The position numbers and the translations under genes were made by a program. A DNA stretch of 64,000 nucleotides from NCBI GenBank assembly GCA_030418545.1, contig QAIB01000001.1:558001-622000 (forward strand), in the 5' to 3' direction. The stretch is from Xenophilus aerolatus. GTDB lineage: Bacteria > Pseudomonadota > Gammaproteobacteria > Burkholderiales > Burkholderiaceae_C. Every line of letters begins with the position of its first letter. Positions within the stretch are counted from its first letter, which is position 1. The notes beneath the pieces were generated by a model. That model was not told where the DNA came from and did no database searches. It saw only the letters and a list, made by a program, of their open reading frames with translations. Below are positions 62,301 to 64,000 of this stretch, piece after piece.

Positions 62301-63109
62301 TAGTTGGTGTCGCCGTACTTCACGCAGTTGGCTTCGACGCCGCCCGTGCCCGTCGACGGGTCGCAGACCTTCACGCGCACGTACACCTGGTAGACCGCGC
62401 CGGCGTCGTTCTGGGTGGTGGTGCCGACCCAGTCGGCGCCGTTCTTGCTCGTGTCGCTGTAGGCGCTGTTGGTGCCGCTGAACACCATGCGGTTGCCGCG
62501 CTTCCAGATGCTCATGTTGAAGGCGCTCCACGCGAAGGGCGTCACCGACGCGATGAGCCCGCTCGCCAGCTTGTGGCCCGTGCCGGCGGAGGTGCCGCGC
62601 AGCGGGAAGTTCGACTGCGAGCCCTGCGCCGAGCCCCAGGCCTTCTCCAGCACCGTGGTGCCGGCCGTGTCGACCGAGCGGTAGCCGCCGGTCAGCGCCC
62701 AGCGGAAGGGGTCGATGGTCTGCATCGTCGCCCAGTTCATGAAGTTGCCGCTCCACTTGCCCGAGCAGCTGTGGCTGTTGGTGCCGCTGGCGGCGCCCGC
62801 CGGCTGGAAGTAGCCCTGCGCGGGCGCGGCGGTGTTCGCCTGGTAGGTGTAGCACTTCCTCGGGTCGAAGTAGCCCAGGTACTCGCTGGCGTCGGCATAG
62901 TCGCCGAGGTTGGCCACGCTGATGGCGGTGGGGTACTCCACCGACAGTGCCAGCGCGAGGTTGCCCGGCACGTCGGAGGAGGCGAACACAGGCTGGTCGG
63001 CCAGCGTGACCGCCGAGGCCGTGCCGACGGCGGCAGCCGCCAGCAGGAGCGCCATGCAGGGCGCGAGGAACCGGCGCGACGCCCGTCGCAGGCATGAAGG
63101 AATCGGCAT
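59387..63109 (-). CDS. pilY1: Type IV pilus tip-associated protein PilY1
   Basis: A 1240-residue secreted protein of the PilY1/PilC family. A signal peptide (about residues 1-36, ending VGTASA) precedes a long variable N-terminal region (about 40-650). The C-terminal half is the conserved beta-propeller (about 700-1240), with MVYVGANDGMLHAFDGS, LVGGLGKGGTGWFGIDVTNP and VYAGDLDGNVWRFDL. Acidic loops (ADVDFNKAAG, DLDGNVWRFD) could bind calcium. The protein is part of the pilus tip and primes pilus assembly. It lies 20 bp downstream of pilX, in the pilW-pilX-pilY1 order. Confidence 0.92.
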   Translation of the reverse strand: MPIPSCLRRASRRFLAPCMALLLAAAAVGTASAVTLADQPVFASSDVPGNLALALSVEYPTAISVANLGDYADASEYLGYFDPRKCYTYQANTAAPAQGYFQPAGAASGTNSHSCSGKWSGNFMNWATMQTIDPFRWALTGGYRSVDTAGTTVLEKAWGSAQGSQSNFPLRGTSAGTGHKLASGLIASVTPFAWSAFNMSIWKRGNRMVFSGTNSAYSDTSKNGADWVGTTTQNDAGAVYQVYVRVKVCDPSTGTGGVEANCVKYGDTNYKPEGLMQQYANKIRYSAFSYLYTSDGNTQGGVMRAAMGFIGPTYPQPLSTTVVTNPKAEWDPTTGVMTANPDSTLDSTVTNSGAMNYLNKFGQSAQAYMTYDNVSELYYAVLRYFENLGNVPEWTASLDATKRDGFPAPTSWAGKDPISYSCQKNFVLGIGDDNTHFDVNTGGGTLTRSGRTKPALVASDSFNQSQTWTRAIETLEGLTSRNAAWADQGSEYIAGLAYGAHVLDIRPDLTGTQTLSTYWMDVMEYQYALDRNPYWLATKYGGFSVPSGYDIATTTPLAQSAWNSAGDTINMNGTTRPRPANYFLAGNAALMVAGLKAAFTNIANAIKAFTTSYSLASAAVQSGDAAYASQYDSKGWTGVVTARRVTYATDGTPSSTDVWNTTTTLESQLAGTGWNTGRQVVTWNGTTGVPFRTTNSGTATGMSGAQIGALNTSYRSGDDSSDYLNYLRGDRSQEASSTVAGSSKAYRTRSLLLADIVDSKVVPVGPPAAPYAESSNLGYGVFKANNTGRTTMVYVGANDGMLHAFDGSLTGSTAGKEKFAYIPGGMYLKASTTDTDSLLGQLGNPNYVHHYYVDATPTVADVDFNKAAGAFTTSGTGANADWRTLLVGGLGKGGTGWFGIDVTNPAAMSSETATAGKVLWEVNDPTMGYSFGSPIIVKTRKYGWVVVLTSGYNNADGYGYLYFVDPRNGTILEKVKTGSASHGLAQASAFVQDFGDYTADAVYAGDLDGNVWRFDLTAATGSYPAPTRIATLTDASGNAQPVTTAPVIEVHPVSRARFVMVGTGKLLDSSDVNTSAGQTFYALIDGTSGAFNTVSTPITRAQLTALTDPTAGINLASTSKGWYMDLGSGSGVAWRIIASPSAYNGIVAFSPLLTTGDACSPAGQSRLYVLNYGTGKTVLNTAAAYENFTAALTDVRFVTVNGKPQLIVGDNQGATKRIDANLVSGTSLRVLNWRQIAIPE

Positions 63110-63129
63110 GGTGCGTGTCCCCTGCGGGT

Positions 63130-63726
63130 TCAATCGGGTTTGGTGATGGACGACTGGACGAAGACCTGCGTGTTGCGCGGGCCGGTCACGCGGGCGCTCA
63201 GGCGGTACACGGTGGCCGTGGGCGGGCTGGGCCGCAGCGTGCCGGCGGTGCCGCCGGGCGGCGCACCCACCGACTGGATGCAGCCGGTGCTCACGGCGGC
63301 GCCGGTGGCCGCGCACAGGCGGTCCACCACGTAGCGGATCGTCACGCCCGGTGTGGCGCCGGGCAGGTCGGCGGCGGTGCCGACGGATGCGAAGGTGGCG
63401 TCGTCCAGCAGCACCGTCGGAATGCCCTGGGCATTGGCCGCCAGCATCGAGGACTTGTAGTTCAGCGACGGCTGGTCGGCGCCGGTGGCGTTCGCCAGCG
63501 CACCGCCGGGGCCGAACTGCGCGAGCACCGTGGACAGCGCCTGTTCGCCCTGGTTCACCAGGTCGCGCTTGAAGGCAAGGTTGCCCGCGGTGAAGAGCGA
63601 CGCGTTCATCGAGCGGATCACCGCCACGCCGCCGGCCATGAGGATGACCAGCACGACCAGGCACAGCAGCAGCACGACGCCGCGCTGACGGGTGCGAGCC
63701 GGTAGGCGAAGAGGACGTGCATTCAT
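63130..63726 (-). CDS. pilX: Type IV pilus minor pilin PilX
   Basis: A 198-residue minor pilin. A basic leader (about residues 1-15, RTRQRG) and the hydrophobic helix VVLLLCLVVLVILMAGG form the prepilin signal; position +5 is not Glu, as in other PilX proteins. The globular part has two Cys (VVDRLCAATG and GCIQSVG) that may form the D-region disulfide. The start overlaps the pilW stop (ATGA). Confidence 0.85.
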   Translation of the reverse strand: MNARPLRLPARTRQRGVVLLLCLVVLVILMAGGVAVIRSMNASLFTAGNLAFKRDLVNQGEQALSTVLAQFGPGGALANATGADQPSLNYKSSMLAANAQGIPTVLLDDATFASVGTAADLPGATPGVTIRYVVDRLCAATGAAVSTGCIQSVGAPPGGTAGTLRPSPPTATVYRLSARVTGPRNTQVFVQSSITKPD

Positions 63727-64000
63727 GGCGCGGTGAGGATCAGCGTGTTGCGCAGGGGGATCGTGGTTTCGACCACGCGGTAGCGGTAGTGCCGTGCGTC
63801 CACGTCGGTGCTCGCGTTGGCGGCCAGGGTGGTGGTTCCCGCGAGGGAGGCCCCTGCCGAGTTCTTCAGGTCAGCGAAATAGGTGAGCGCCGTCGGTGCG
63901 ACCATGTCCTTCTCGTAATTGGTGTCGCGCAGCACCAGGGCCAGTCGGACCGCGACGATGCGCTTCATCTTGGCGGGGGTGGCCATCACGGTGTCGATGT
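63723..64000 (-). CDS. pilW: Type IV pilus assembly protein PilW, C-terminal part
   Basis: The last 92 or so codons of a gene cut by the right edge of the window. The visible part reads KMKRIVAVRLALVLRDTNYE and ends YRVVETTIPLRNTLILTAP, the usual PilW C-terminal pattern (VRVALL.R, then R..F..T..LRN). Its place directly before pilX, with overlapping stop and start, supports the assignment. The N-terminal prepilin signal is outside the window. Confidence 0.8.
   Translation of the reverse strand, partial: IDTVMATPAKMKRIVAVRLALVLRDTNYEKDMVAPTALTYFADLKNSAGASLAGTTTLAANASTDVDARHYRYRVVETTIPLRNTLILTAP

Noticed and set aside
59495-63097. A 1200-codon open frame antisense to pilY1
   Set aside because: Its translation is Arg/Ala/Val/Gly-rich with no recognisable domain, and it mirrors the codon bias of pilY1. 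Long antisense frames are expected at this GC content.
1-64000. Search for mobile elements, prophage genes and CRISPR arrays
   Set aside because: No transposase gene, integrase, att duplication, phage structural gene or direct-repeat array was seen; only the dispersed short repeats.

Overview
This window is a chromosomal segment of a high-GC betaproteobacterium, most likely a member of the Comamonadaceae (Variovorax / Acidovorax / Xylophilus-like). Three things point there: gene orders typical of that family (hupB-tRNA-Val-ppiD; surE-pcm-nlpD-rlmD; rpsF-priB-rpsR-rplI-dnaB; hom-thrC-mobB-moeA), an elongation factor P with Arg32 next to its rhamnosyltransferase EarP, and at least eleven copies of a dispersed, roughly 60-bp element with a GCTAT...ATAGC core of the kind common in Comamonadaceae. 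No insertion sequence, prophage, integron or CRISPR array was seen. The window is mostly core genome with a few accessory pockets. Names come from reading the translated sequence; no database search was run.

Layout: 1-7 kb holds a hydroxyacid dehydrogenase, rmuC, an MFS transporter, a glycine-rich membrane protein, a LOG-family protein, a crotonase and an orphan HTH-Imm22-like protein. 7-13 kb holds efp-earP, uvrC-pgsA and an EamA transporter. 12.7-15.8 kb is a LysR regulator divergent from a haloacetate-dehalogenase-like hydrolase that is translationally coupled to a tartrate/D-malate dehydrogenase. 15.8-19.1 kb holds hupB, tRNA-Val, ppiD, tRNA-His and an H-NS-like gene. 19.1-25.2 kb holds a quinone oxidoreductase, surE-pcm-nlpD (no rpoS follows), rlmD with a repeat element inside its reading frame, and a Bax-inhibitor-1 protein.

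25.4-34.7 kb is a block of iron genes, nearly all on the minus strand. It runs PepSY membrane protein, DUF2271, DUF4198, ApbE, membrane-anchored diflavin reductase and PiuC-like hydroxylase, then bfd, a candidate 24-residue membrane peptide, tonB, exbB, exbD and hemP, with bacterioferritin just upstream. Fur-like operators overlap three promoter regions in the block. The DUF2271 protein carries a D-G-V-T-G-A-T motif of the kind ApbE flavinylates. My reading is that the block encodes a Fur-controlled uptake system plus a flavin-based electron path across the inner membrane that reduces imported ferric complexes. This is the best candidate in the window for an under-described system.

34.9-37.3 kb is ahpC-ahpF behind a good OxyR operator. 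37.4-42.5 kb holds a FUSC transporter with a MarR regulator, then ppsR divergent from ppsA. 42.6-46.4 kb holds a hypothetical gene, the rpsF-priB-rpsR-rplI operon and dnaB. 46.4-51.3 kb is a minus-strand run: WYL regulator, EVE protein, VOC protein, PIN-PhoH ATPase, bcp and a Mth938-like protein. 51.4-59.3 kb holds alaA-hom-thrC and a molybdenum cofactor cluster (mobB-moeA-moaD, moaE) with a convergent dapA-like gene inside it. 59.4 kb to the end is a type IV pilus minor-pilin operon (pilW-pilX-pilY1), cut by the window edge.
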